Assembly (NCBI RefSeq): GCF_026212465.1
Contig: NC_080048.1
Span: 31,643,517 to 31,707,516 of the forward strand
Reading direction: 5' to 3'
Source of the DNA: Amaranthus tricolor
Lineage: Eukaryota; Streptophyta; Magnoliopsida; Caryophyllales; Amaranthaceae
Length of the DNA: 64,000 bases
Below, one piece after another: positions 23,890 to 52,999 of this stretch; within the stretch, counting starts at the first letter, position 1, and each line of letters starts with the position of its first letter. The position numbers and the translations under genes are program-made. The notes under the pieces were generated by a model. The model searched no databases. It was given only the letters and a program-made list of their open reading frames with translations, and was not told the DNA's origin.

Positions 23890-25541
23890 ATTATATCTAT
23901 AAAATAATAAAGGTTATCAATTATTTAATTATTTTTATTTTATATATGCCATTATCAATATAAGATTTTTATATTTGTAGAAAAAATTAAGTTTTGGATT
24001 AAAGGCGATATAAATAATTAACCTATAGTACTGGTAAGTAATAACTTTCTTATCTTAAATTAGGATGAGTATATGTTAAGGAATTACTTCAATTACAAAT
24101 TCAATATTTAACTTGAAATGAAGAGTGAATGAGATAAGAACTCATGACTATTTGTCATGTTGACTCTGATATAATATTAAATAGTTATTTCAACTAAAAA
24201 TTTAAATTAATAGTTAAAATCACAAAATTTATCGGTATCTTACATTTGATTGCACCAAATAAGTGTATTTTGGTTTATTATATACTTACATCTAATAATC
24301 ATATATTCACTCATTATTCTCTAAGCTAGCTAGCTTTGTTTAAAATGTTAACTCTTTTTAACTAGTTTATCTTTCTCACACAAAAAATTCAACATCATCC
24401 ACACATATTTTTGCTGAAATTTATATTTATTGAGATTAGACTTTAGTATTGCTTAAATTTCTTTTTCTTATTAAATTTTGTAATGCACAATCATGTATTA
24501 TTATTTAGGAAAAAGTTGTTTATATTTAGAAAGAATTATTTTGAATAATCTCATTTTTTACTTATTCGCCTATGAAAAATTCAACTTTTCAATTATTTTC
24601 AATAATCTCACATTTGCACATCATTTACTCCCAGCTTACCATGTAACTTAATAATCTGCTATAACTGGTTATTTATATTTAAAAAAATAAAAAATAAATA
24701 AAAAATAAAAATAAAAACTCACCCCCAATCACCCATTTCCCCTTCCACCACCACGCTCTCTCCTGGCCCACCCTAATATCAATCCGCTTATAATGAAATC
24801 ACAGTATACGTAATGTAAGACAAGAGTCCAACTCCAAAATAGTACAGTTTGCGTAGAACTTGGTGACACCGACTCCTTTAGTCAAGACTCTGCTTGTAGT
24901 TGGAGCTTATTTCGTTCAAGGAAGATAATTTTGTGCGTATGTAAACACCGCGTATTATACAGCAAATTACAAAGAATTTATGTTTTCTAATTATTCTTTA
25001 ATTTGTTTAATTTAGTTTTGTAAAAAAAATTAATTTTTTTAGTGTGAATGGAATACCCTCAAGACTTTTTAAACTTGTAGGCAACTTCATAGAAAGAGTA
25101 CTTTTCTTCATCAAGTCAAAAGAATGGGAAAATGTTTTTTTTTTTTTATCTTAAGTAGTCTATTGCAATAATTTTGTGTTACTGCAAGTGTCAAATTATC
25201 TATGTGTGATGGTAGTGACTCAATTACTCAAAAAAAAGCACATCATATTGAGAGCAACATTAAGGATGCAATAAAAGGCAATTAAATATATAATTAATTG
25301 CTAATTTATGGGTGAGTTAATATGTCACTTAATGATGTATTTAAGGGGCAATTAAACTAGGTATAATGGTGAGCTTTAATATGGTCTTATTGTCATACAT
25401 CATTATAGAGTTTATTGCTATGTAAAGTGCTGGATGTTAATGTGTTATTGATGGTAAGTTAAGTGAGGATTCTAAAATAATGTATAAGTCTCTATATAAG
25501 GTACATCATTCTTAGAATCAAATTACCACAATACACATAAA
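23890..25541. other. AT-rich non-coding DNA
   Basis: No gene is supported. The last ~300 bp (from about 25230) with 'tctctatataaggtac' at 25490 look like an LTR promoter region. They continue after the SIRE-like insertion at 30119, so the SIRE-like element probably landed in an older LTR. Confidence 0.4.
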
Positions 25542-25546
25542 CATAT

Positions 25547-26384
25547 TGTTGGACCTCTTGAGTTTTGATGATGACTACACTTAAGCAAATATGTGTTTAG
25601 AGATTGTGTACAGGTCGATATCCGATTATAGTTATGATCGTTGATAGTACCTATGGCTTTGTTCGTGGGAATATACGTGTCAAAAAGATTCAAGAGATGT
25701 TAGAAGAGTTTATCACTTGGGATGTAAAATGGAGACAGCAGGTCTACTGTTCCTAAGTTGGATGTTCTAGCAAAACTGGATTCTAGAAACAGCGCACTGT
25801 TCCCAAACCAAAGTCAGCCTATGTTAACTAATAAATTCTGATTTTTGTTTTTTTGTTAATGTATTTAAATTAATTTGTTGCATTTATTTATTATAGTTAA
25901 TTGGCAAAAAAGCTTTTCTAAAAATCCTTTACGTGTGGTTTTCTAAAAATAATCCTTTATTTTAGGATCTATATTTAGTAAATAATGGATTTACTAAAAA
26001 TAGAAATAGCGGTTGTTGAATGGGTCTTAGCTATTATTTTTAACCGGTCTTTACTTTTGATAATAGGTTATCATGTCTAGTTTTATTAAGTATAACCGTT
26101 TCTAAAAATAGCAAAAACGTTCCAGCAGTTAGTACTGGAACAGGAACTGCTGAAGAAACTGCTGCTTAAAGGAACAACGGTTATTATTAGGGAACAGCGG
26201 TTACTATTGCTTTAACCGTATGTTTGATTTACTCAAGGCTTGTGGAAATAACCGTTTGGTAGTTTATTCCACATCATTCCCATGATCTTTTGACAGGGAA
26301 TAATGGATTGGAATATTTTTCTATTTTCAGAGATTTTATTTTTTATAAATAGATAATGAACTCGGTTGTTCCTAAGCGCATGCA
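25547..26384 (+). repeat. 5' LTR of the SIRE-like element
   Basis: It begins TGTTGGACC and ends by truncation near 26384, where pol sequence starts. GTTCCTAA near 26368 corresponds to the same octamer close to the 3' LTR terminus, so only the last few bases are missing. Confidence 0.75.
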
Positions 26385-26924
26385 TTGAGAAAAAACGTAT
26401 ATTTGAAGGGAACAGACGACTTATCCTTATTTTATCCTAAAAGTGATGTTTATGATTTGAAAGGTTTTAGTGATGCAGATTATGCAGGTGATCTAGTTAA
26501 TAGAAAAAGTACATCAGGTATGGTACAATTTCTTGGCTCATGTTTAGTTTCATGGAGTTCCAAGAAACAAAACACTGTTGCATTATCCACTTCCGAAGCT
26601 GAATACGTAGCAGCAGCAGCTTGCTGTTCCCAAATGCTATGGATAAAGCAGCAGCTAAGAGATTTTGGTATTAAGTTTGAATGTGTTCCTATTTATTGTG
26701 ATAATACCAGTGCCATATGCATATCTAAAGATCCAGTGCATCATTCAAGAGTAAAACACATACACATTAGGCATCATTTTCTTAAGGATAATGTTGAAAA
26801 TAAAAATATTATTTTAAAGCATGTAAACACCAACGAGCAAATAGCAGATATCATGACTAAACCGCTTCCAAGGGAACAACATGAAAAAATGAGATTGAAA
26901 CTTGGCATGATCAAGCTGCATTGA
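26385..26924 (+). pseudogene. RNase H end of copia pol (SIRE-like element)
   Basis: The frame is open for 179 codons but begins inside pol at the deletion junction, with no genuine start. It contains FSDADYAGD (first acidic residue of RNase H), KSTSG, LSTSEAEYVA, YCDNTSAICISKDPVHHSR and NEQIADIMTKPL, the standard copia RNase H series, and ends GMIKLH at the stop. The sequence is well preserved, but without RT and integrase it cannot support transposition. Confidence 0.9.
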
Positions 26925-27442
26925 AGTGAGTGACATATGTGATCCTTAAAGACAGAATGAAAATTGAAAAGGTCGATCAACCACAAAATCTTGATTGAAA
27001 AATCGATTATCGAAAGGATCAGGTACGCACCATTTAAAAGTATATACTGTGAATGCTCATATGATTGCTTGTTTGATTTGATCAGATTATAGTAGCATAA
27101 AATTTTCATTTATTTTTCATTTTCATAAAAAATTTTCATTATATTCAATATATATATTTTTCCCAGCAATTTTTTTAAGTAGGAGATGCATTTTCCATTT
27201 TATCTGTTTCCATGTCATTCTCTATGCCCATATACATAAACAAGGACAATGAAGCACCAAATTCATTAAAAAATAACTGTCACCTCACACTTATTAAAGC
27301 CACTCTCTCACGTTAAATCCATCATTTCATCTTCAATTTCACTCTCAAAACCATCTTCATCTCACTGCATTTCAAAACCGCCTTCAATTGCATTTCATTA
27401 CTTCATTCTTGCTTTTTCTTTTTCTTGATTCTTCAAATCACC

Positions 27443-29025
27443 ATGAAAACTAAGAATCAAACACCAAAAATGAAGCAACCTAAACCTCTACAAATCATCC
27501 ATCCAACACCTCTCATTACCGAAACTGAGTCCTCATCAAGAAAGCAACAGGAAACCCCAGTTGCCTCTGGAGTGCATGAAACCAAAAAGAGAGAGAGGGA
27601 CTCTACAGTAAAGAAATCATCTTCAAAAAGGGCAAAAGTTGATGTTCAAGTAAGTGCTGAAGAGCTATCTAAAGAGATGAATGTTGGTTTCGGTTTTGAT
27701 AAACAATGGTATGAATCCAATTTCTTTCCTCAATTTCACGCCATTTTGCAAAATCAATTTTGGGAATCATTAATGACTGAACACTGCTGTAATCCAATAT
27801 ATCCCAACTTGATGCGCGAGTTTATTTCAAATTTTTCTTTTGACCATGGCGTTTGTACTAGTGTTGTTAAGGGGATTAAAATTGAATTTAATAGTTTTAT
27901 TTTAGGAGGGTGGTTAGGTGTCCCCTCCACTGGATTTGATATATATGTTGTTGGATCAAAAATCAATTTTTCTGAGATAAATGAAAAGGTAGTTTGGAAG
28001 TTTCTAGGGATAAAAGAGAAAAGAGGAAAGGTTAGTCACAATGTGCTGTCACCAATGCACAAGCTGTTATACAATATAGCAAGACGATTTATTCTGCCTC
28101 GCACATCTAAAAGAAGTGAGGTTAGTTTAAGGGATGCTATGTTAATATATTGTATGGCTAATAACATCAAGATTAATTTTCCCTCTTTGATGATTGTATT
28201 TTTAAGCGTAATGTGTTAGGATATGGTGGATTGTTAACATGGATATTTATGAAGTTGGGTGTTCCTCTTGATGGTCCAAATTATCCCATGGGTCCAAATA
28301 ACAAAGTAGGTGTTAAGTGTTTGAACAACTTGCATCTTAGATTAAATGCAAAAGGGACCCTTGAGAATATCTCTGAACAATCTGAGGGCACAAATGAAGA
28401 AGAAAATGAAGAAAATGTTAAGGAGGAGGAAGTAAATAAGGAGGAACAAGAGCCTGTTCCCTCTGCCACTGAGAAGGCAGAGGAGCATTCTGAGGAGGAA
28501 CAGAAGGAAAATTCTTGTAAGGGGGAAGTTGAGAAGGAACCTGTGAAGGATACTGTGGAGGAAGAAGAAGAAAAAGATGAGGAGAGTTCTTTGCCTGGTT
28601 CAAACATTAGGAAGAGTCGTAGGCTAGCTTCCAAAGGAAAGAAACCTGTTGTTATTATTGATGATGACTCAGCCTCATACACAACAGCTGAACCAAGCCA
28701 TCCTTCCTCACCTAAACCTGCCACACAGTCACCAATACAACCATCTTCACCACCAAAGTCACATATACCATCATCACCACCACCAGTACACCCATCACCA
28801 AATCAAGATTTAGGTGACACTACAGTTCCTATAGCCCCTCTATCCTCCATTCTCCTAAAACTCACAGAATTGCAGACAAGCTTTCTTGTTTTTAAGGATG
28901 AAATTCGTGTCTCCATAGCCTCACTCTCTGCTCAAATGGACCAAATGGAAGCACGTTTGGGGGCCAAGCTCGACACAGTAGAGGTGGAAACAGAATATAT
29001 AGATGAAGAAGCTCCTGCATCTTAA
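27443..29025 (+). pseudogene. Extra 3' ORF of the SIRE-like element (putative plant transposon protein)
   Basis: The ATG at 27443 follows pol by about 520 bp, in the place where SIRE/Maximus-lineage copia elements carry an additional ORF often called env-like. The first part has a basic Ser/Lys head, then WYESNFFPQFHAIL and LGGWLGVPSTGFDIY, resembling the domain known as 'putative plant transposon protein'. A one-base shift near 28185 moves the frame from 27443-28219 to 28213-29025. The second part is a long Glu/Lys- and Pro/Ser-rich tail with an SRRLASKGKK basic motif and a C-terminal heptad region (LTELQTSFLVFKDEI). I see no signal peptide or convincing membrane anchor, so an envelope function is not supported by this copy. 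Confidence 0.75.
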
Positions 29026-29742
29026 TTTCCCCTGATAATCATCATATTTTTTTTGTTGCAACCATCACTATTATCAAACAATCTTTTCTTGCTTTTGATT
29101 TGTACCAGCTGGGGTACTGTTTGTATTAATTCATACTATGACCTACATTTTCCTTTATGCTACTAACTATCTGTGACGATTGATCATAGCTGATCTTGTT
29201 TGCATTCATTGTTACTGCTTTTTACTTTGTGCATCCTTATTCTCTCTTTGACTATGTCTATATGCGTAGTGCTGTGGTTTGATTGCTCCAATTCTTTTTG
29301 AATGATGTCAAAAGGGGGAATATTTGACACAAACTTAAATAATGCTTGAATATGTTTAGCTCTGATTAAATCTATTATGTTGGGCATAAGGATTAAGGTT
29401 ATGATTCATTGATTCATTGCTGAGCTCTGATTTTATTGTTTATACATTGAAGCTCTGATTATGATTTGATTATACATGATGCTTGTTTTGGATGTATCTG
29501 TTCTGTTTTTAAGTTTCTTTTAAGCTCTGATCATTTTACATCATTGTTTAAAGTTTTATGCTGAAGTTGTATGAGTTTTTGTTATGTTTATTTTTAGAGT
29601 AATTTGATTCAAGATATGCTTGGTGAATTATATTTACTAAGTTAAGAAGAGTTGTTTTGATCTCTAACATGCTCTTCAACATTGGTTTACTCTATTGTGT
29701 TTAAGTTTGTTTAAAAGTTTGTCATCATCAAAAGGGGAAATT

Positions 29743-30113
29743 TGTTGGACCTCTTGAGTTTTGATGATGACTACACTTAAGCAAATATGTGTTTAGAGAT
29801 TGTGTGCAGGTCGATATCCGATTATAGTTATGATCGTTGATAGTACCTATGGCTTTGTTCGTGGGAATATACATGTCAAAAGGATTCAAGAGATGTTAGA
29901 AGAATTTATCACTTGGGATGTAAAATGGAGACAGCAGGTCTACTGTTCCTAAGTTGGATGTTCTAGCAAAACTGGATTCTGGAAACAGCGCACTGTTCCC
30001 AAACCAAAGTCAGCCTACGTTAACTAATAAATTTTGATTTTTGTTTTTTTGTTAATGTATTTAAATTAATTTGTTGCATTTATTTATTATTCCCGTTCCT
30101 AATTGAGTCAACA
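29743..30113 (+). repeat. 3' LTR of the SIRE-like element, internally deleted
   Basis: Bases 29743-30090 match the start of the 5' LTR. The sequence then jumps to a terminal piece (GTTCCTAATTGAGTCAACA) ending at 30113. It is followed by the TSD CATAT. Confidence 0.85.
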
Positions 30114-30118
30114 CATAT

Positions 30119-30699
30119 AGTGAGAAGGCTCCTACATTGTAAGATAGTTGAAAGTATTCTTCTATGTATTAGTATTATGAGATCTCAATTGTGAGATGTA
30201 TGGTTTAAGAGGTTGTTCTCAAGTATGAGAGTTTATTTATTATTGTATTATTGAATCCATTAATGAAGGTAAACATTTGTGAGATCTCAATTGTGAGATG
30301 TATGGCTTGAGATATCGATTGCAATACATATCGTTTCTAAATGTTTTACTCTTTATTTTTTACTACGCTTGTTTAACCATCTCTTAGTGGTAGTAATAAT
30401 GGTGACTTGAGTGCACCAAATAAATTATATTAGTTATAAGTGTGCGTAGAGAAGGAATCCTATAAATGGGGTGATTAAGTGTGTGTTGATGATGATGTTT
30501 AAAGTGTGTTAGATGCATGAAGTTATGGAGCATTTAAAAGTGACTTAAACACAAGAATTATGGAGCATGATAAACGATGTTTAATGAGGAATGTCAAGAG
30601 TTTTATGCTTCTATCAAAGTGCCTTGAATGAGGTATCCAAGAAAAACACAGGGCCTTGAACGAGCTATGTGTTCAGAGGTCAGTAGTTGCTGCTGTGGG
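30119..30699. other. Older LTR-like DNA hosting both insertions
   Basis: This continues the sequence interrupted at 25541. The phrase GAGATCTCAATTGTGAGAT occurs twice (30179 and 30281). From about 30420 the DNA appears to belong to another LTR that resumes at 34101. No gene is seen. Confidence 0.4.
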
Positions 30700-33600
30700 T
30701 GTAACATCCCGCCATTTAATTACGTCATTATTTATTTGTAATAATATGTTTTAGAGATTTTTTTATTTTAATAATTATTTTGAATTAGCTTATCGATTAT
30801 TTATAATTGTATATGAATGCCTAAATATTTATATTAAGAGTATATTTATAATTACTCAAATAAAGATGTTTAATTTAAACTTATACTTGTAATTCAAAAT
30901 TTTGCTAGCATATTAAAAGTTGTCTTAATTTGAGCTTGTAAGTAAATATATAATTATGGAAATGGGTTAGAACTTTGAATTAGGAAAAATAGAATAGAAC
31001 CGAATAGAAAGAAAGAAAAGAACCTAAAATCATTGATCTTCCTCATACTCCATTTCCCCTCTCTCTTCTTCACCTCTCTTCTTAAACACCGTGAATCAAC
31101 TACCAGCAGCAACCACCTCCGGCCAACCACACATGCCTCCACCTCCTCTTTTCTTTCCCCATTTTTGTGAGCTTCTCTTTCTTATTAATTTATTGCTTTA
31201 ATCATAAAGTTTGGGGTAAATTCATGAATCTTAGCTTAAATTAAGTTATCTTAATAGAATTTATAGTGGGTAAGTGTTAAAAAGTGTGATTTGAACATGA
31301 TTAAGTTAGGGTTTATATTAGGATGAATTTAAAAGTAGTATGTACTACTTTTGGGGTTTGGATGGTGTTTTATTAATTGAAAAATCTTGTACAAGCTTTA
31401 TGTATATGACATTATTGATGAATGGTGATAATATTAGTTATTAGTAATGGTTAGGATTCTTGGTCATAAAAACTGATTGTTAATTGTCATTATTATTTTT
31501 GTTAATGGTGGTTTATATTCTTAATACCATTAAGAGGTGTTAGTTAATAGTGATTGTTAATTAATTTTATTTGATTACTAAGAGTTGATAATGGGCTTTT
31601 GCGGTTCTTGTTATGAGTCGACATTATTTTCATTGCACTTTAGAATTAAATTAATTGTCATTATTACCTAAACTAATCGTTGTTGTAAGTTGTATAGTCT
31701 TGGTACAAAAAAAAGAGATTCTTGATGCTGTGAGCGATACAAGTAATTTCATGTAGTCTCTATGAACCTTGAATAATGTGGTGAAATGAATTTCATGTCA
31801 TTACTCTTACTACCTTGGGTATTGTCTCTATTGTATGTAATACATTATTCTATTTAATCTTATGTCTACTAATTCATAGTAATATGGCAATGCAATATAT
31901 ATAGTTAAGTTTTGTTCCTTAGAACATACTTTGTCGTAAATATAGTGTGAAAAGTGTATGTTGTGATTAGATTAGAATAATTGGTGTAGTAGTAAGCAAA
32001 CCTAGAATTGAAACTGTTGCATTTGGCTAATTAGCTTGATAGCATGAACTAGAACACGCTCTAATGGTAGTAGAGTACTTTCTTTTAGAGTAAGTGACTC
32101 TTATATGAGGTTAAGTAGACATATTAGTCATACTTTGAACGTGCATAGGTGCTCAGTTCATAAGAGAAGCTTAAGAACCTCATATTTGATGGTTGTGATA
32201 ACTTTTTGTCTTGTAGTTGCAATTACAAGTACGCACACGTGGAAACAAACTCTTATATGCTTATGTTTCAAAGTATTATCAATATTTGCGACTTTATGCA
32301 TTGTATTATAAATATGAAGTACTAGAGTAAGCCTTATACATGAATAGCTATTGATGGTACGGTGTATCTCTTGAACTTAGAATGGTATAGACGTGGAGAA
32401 CTAAGTTATTATTAGATATTGAGCACAGTTCCCTTATTGATAGAATTTCATTATGTTTACTTGGAGTCGGAATAATTCCCTTATATATGAGTTTGAGTTT
32501 ATGTTTGAGTTATAGGTGGATCTTGCAAACCCTATGGTTCTCATTAAAAGTAAAAGTATGTTTAAGTAACCGGTGGGTCTTGCATACCCCATGGTTCTCA
32601 TTGAAAGCAAAAGTATATTTGAGTTACCGATGGGTCTTGCAAACCCCATGGTTCTCATTGAAAGAAAAAGCATATTTGAGTTACCAGTGGGTCTTGCAAA
32701 CCCCATGGTTCTCATTGATAGAAAGAGTATATTTGAGTTACTAGTAGGTCTTGAAAACCCCATGGTTCTCATTGATAGAAAGAGTACATTTAAGTTACCG
32801 GTGGGTCTTGTAAACCCCATGGTTCTCATTGATACCAAGTGTATATTTGAGTTACCAGTGGGTCTTGCAAACCCCATGGTTCTTATTGATAGCAAGAGTA
32901 TATTTGAGTTACCGGTGGGTCTTGCAAACCCCATGTTTCTCATTGATTGCAAGAGTATGTTTGAGTTATTGGTGGATCTGACAAACCGCAAGGTTCTCAT
33001 TGATAGAGAGTTTATTCATTGGTACAAGATTTATAATGAGAAGTGCCCTGTGGGTCTTGCGAACTCCAAGGGTTTTCCTTCATAAAAAGATTACGCCTAT
33101 GTTAAGATACCTTATGGGAGTTAAGAATCCCAAGGATATATTATGATTATATTTACTTTAAGGTAAACAAGCTTTTTAAGGTCAAGCGTTTAGTAGCCTG
33201 TTGGTGCCGTTAAATGAGTTAACACTACGCGTGTATCAGAGTTTATGTTTTCTAAAAGAGGAGTGTTAAGACTTACATTCCACCTAGGAACGCATTGTTC
33301 GGGTTGGAAAGGAAAAAATGAGATTAACAAGTATAAATGGATGATAAATGGTCACTAGTTGTGCTTGTGTGTTATGAAATCATATTTATATCGTGGTATA
33401 ACATAATGATATCTAGTATGTTGGCCTTATTATATTTGGTGTTAGTTACTAACGTGTACGTGTTTGTGTTTATGTTTGATTATTTTACAACTTTCTATGA
33501 TTGTTCTGCTATGATACATTAGCCTTTGGTCTAATGTTGAGCAGCAGGAAGATCATAGACTGGCGTACCAGGTATCTGGAGCATCTTTTGCATTGCTTTG

Positions 33601-34095
33601 GGGGAGTGTGTAGTGCAAAGCATAACTCGTGTTATGCAAACGTCTTTTGATTTTGTAGTTCTTATGTCTTTTGCAAACTTTGTCTGTATATCATATGAGG
33701 CCTTGTGTCCTCCTTTGTATTATTTAAATTTTTTGCTGCGTAGGTTATGGCTTTGTATTGTTTAAAGTATTTTATTATTTTGTTTTAGAACTCAAGCGTC
33801 GACACTGGAACCACAATCCATGCTTGCCATGAGTATTTGAGGAGCCGACGATGAATCATACCGTCGTGGTACGAGATTTTAAAAGCGATGATGCCTTGGA
33901 TGAGTTTAGTTATTTTATTGTGTTTTATATTCCATCACACCCTCGATTTTAGTTGAATTCCTGCCGAAATTTCAACTCACATTTTTAAAGTTTATTATTA
34001 TTTTATTTATTTTATTTTAATGTAACACCCGAATTTTCTCCCGTCCTTTGCAGTCTTGGTTCCGTATTAGGGGTAAGAAATTCAATGGTGTTACA
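30700..34095 (+). repeat. Solo LTR of a large gypsy-type family, 3396 bp, TSD GTGGG
   Basis: The element starts TGTAACATCC at 30700 and ends GGTGTTACA at 34095. It is flanked by GTGGG on both sides (30695-30699 and 34096-34100), the 5-bp duplication of LTR retrotransposons. No gag or pol motif is present, so it is most simply a solo LTR left by LTR-LTR recombination. It could instead be a non-autonomous element with very short LTRs. The right third aligns with copy 1 at 1680-2583. The last 75 bp are bounded by TGTAACACC and its inverse GGTGTTACA. Confidence 0.8.
32505..33075. repeat. 57-bp tandem repeat, about ten copies, inside the solo LTR
   Basis: The phrase 'catggttctcatt' recurs at 32533, 32590, 32647, 32704, 32761, 32818, 32875, 32932 and 32989 with exactly 57-bp spacing. 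The unit also contains 'ggtgggtcttgcaaacccc' and 'gtatatttgagttacc'. Since 57 is a multiple of three and lacks stops in two frames, it produces open frames on both strands (170 and 188 codons), which are almost certainly not genes. Confidence 0.95.
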
Positions 34096-34100
34096 GTGGG

Positions 34101-35697
34101 TGTGCTTGAAAAAGCAGATACATAGCTAGGATGAGCACCTTGAAGAATGTAAATAGAATGTTGCTTAAAGAGCCTGCTCGAACGAGCACTTGTGTGGCTC
34201 GAACAAGCAGGTTGACTTGGTTCACTTTGAATGTTGTTTTTTGTCTCTTGAACTTCTTGAGGTTGGTTATTATATATTTAAATCTTAGATTTAAGTGTTG
34301 AATCTCATTAAATGTAATTAGCCCTGTAAATAGGGAGCTCATATGCTTATCCAAAATATCCAAGCCTAAAACACATAGCCTATATCTCTTCTCCATTGCA
34401 ATTCTCCAATTTGAGAGTTCTTTAAACTACATTGTGATAAATAAGTGAGATATTACACACCTCCGAGAATGTAGCCAAAATTGGGTGAACCTCATAAATC
34501 ATGTGTCATTTTTATTGCATTTGTCTCTTACAAATATTGTTTTCATTGAAAGTGTAATTTATTCATTACAAGACTTTATACCCTCGATCTTGGTGATATT
34601 GGAGTTTAAAACATATTGTTTGAACTCTATTATAGCATCGTTTTCACTTGGTCTTGTATTAAATTGTGAATTGCATTTTTGCATTTATGAGTTTAAATTG
34701 AAACAATTGGTAGTTAAAATGGGCTATTGCTCAAGTTTTGAGACAAATGTGAAAATTTAATTTACCAAATTTTAAATGTTTATGCTATTTTTGGTGGATT
34801 AAATGTAGTTGCAATCTTTTGAAATTGAGGTAGGAATTATTAGATTTATCAAAAAGTTGATTGTCGCTGGTGTCGAGGTGTCTTTTTAGAGGTAAATTAT
34901 AATTAACTGTCCCAAAAAATATACATTAAACTATGATTCTGATGTGTCATTATTTATAAGAAAATAGTAATAGAAGGACAAGTTTGGATTAGTTCATGTA
35001 TTTGGATTAGTTCATAGTTAACATTATGAGATAAATATCATGCCATAGTGAGAGTATGGTAGTTTTGTGCAAAATTGATGACCATATGCGGTGGACCGCT
35101 TTGTACATGCTAATCAATGACCATAAATATAGGCTTTTACATTCGACAACAATGATAAATAGATAGTATTGGCTAATCAACATACTGAATCCCATGAATA
35201 GAATCAGGGAAAGGGAAATTTATGAAATTAACACCCTGGTTTAGGTCACCTGTGTTTATCAAAATGTATTGGCTAATCAACATTGAGCAAACATTACAAT
35301 ATCCAACAGAAGATTGCTTTTGACAATTGCATTTTGTAATAGATTAAGTAATGGCATTTCATTATCAATACAATGACATTATGACTCCGATTTAAATCAG
35401 GTTTGAAAGGTCGAATACATACAACCTTATCTTTGTTGGTAATAACGAGCTAATTTTCAATTGTTGATCCTAAATAGAAAACTTTGTGCATAACTTTACT
35501 TAAACAAAAAAAAAGTATAATTTAAAGAAAATATAACCCAATTTAATCTGAAATTAAACACTATAGAGCATATCTTTGACCCCATCACGAACAACGGACA
35601 CAACCCACCAGAGATAATCGACTATTATTTATGTACAAGTTAAAGCACAAATTATCTCCCAAGAACGTAACGGACAATTCATATCCTCAAGTAACAA
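34101..35697. other. Non-coding DNA: LTR remainder and 3' flank of the WD40 gene
   Basis: 34101-34520 ends with 'cctccgagaatgtagcc..gggtgaacctc', a phrase typical of copia LTR U5 regions. The rest is AT-rich DNA leading into the 3' UTR of the WD40 gene. No other gene is supported. Confidence 0.4.
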
Positions 35698-52981
<17,284 letters not shown>

Positions 52982-52999
52982 GATGTTGATTCTTCTATG

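Larger units (their letters stand above)
25547..30113 (+). mobile_element. SIRE-like Ty1/copia element, internally deleted, TSD CATAT
   Basis: The two LTRs begin TGTTGGACCTCTTGAG at 25547 and 29743. A 5-bp duplication CATAT flanks the whole (25542-25546 and 30114-30118). A polypurine tract AAAAGGGGAAA lies just before the 3' LTR. Between the LTRs only the RNase H end of pol and the lineage-typical extra 3' ORF remain; gag, protease, integrase and RT are lost through a deletion at about 26385. The 3' LTR lacks about 460 internal bases. Where both LTRs align (~348 bp) I count seven differences, all transitions. Those differences point to a moderately recent insertion. Confidence 0.9.

Noticed and set aside
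32505..33075. Regularly spaced repeats as a CRISPR array
   Set aside because: Plant nuclear DNA; units are contiguous tandem copies with no unique spacers.
32434..33085. Open frames of 188 (minus) and 170 (plus) codons with 19-residue repeats
   Set aside because: A stop-free 57-bp tandem unit yields open frames on both strands; it lies inside an LTR and no protein family is recognised.
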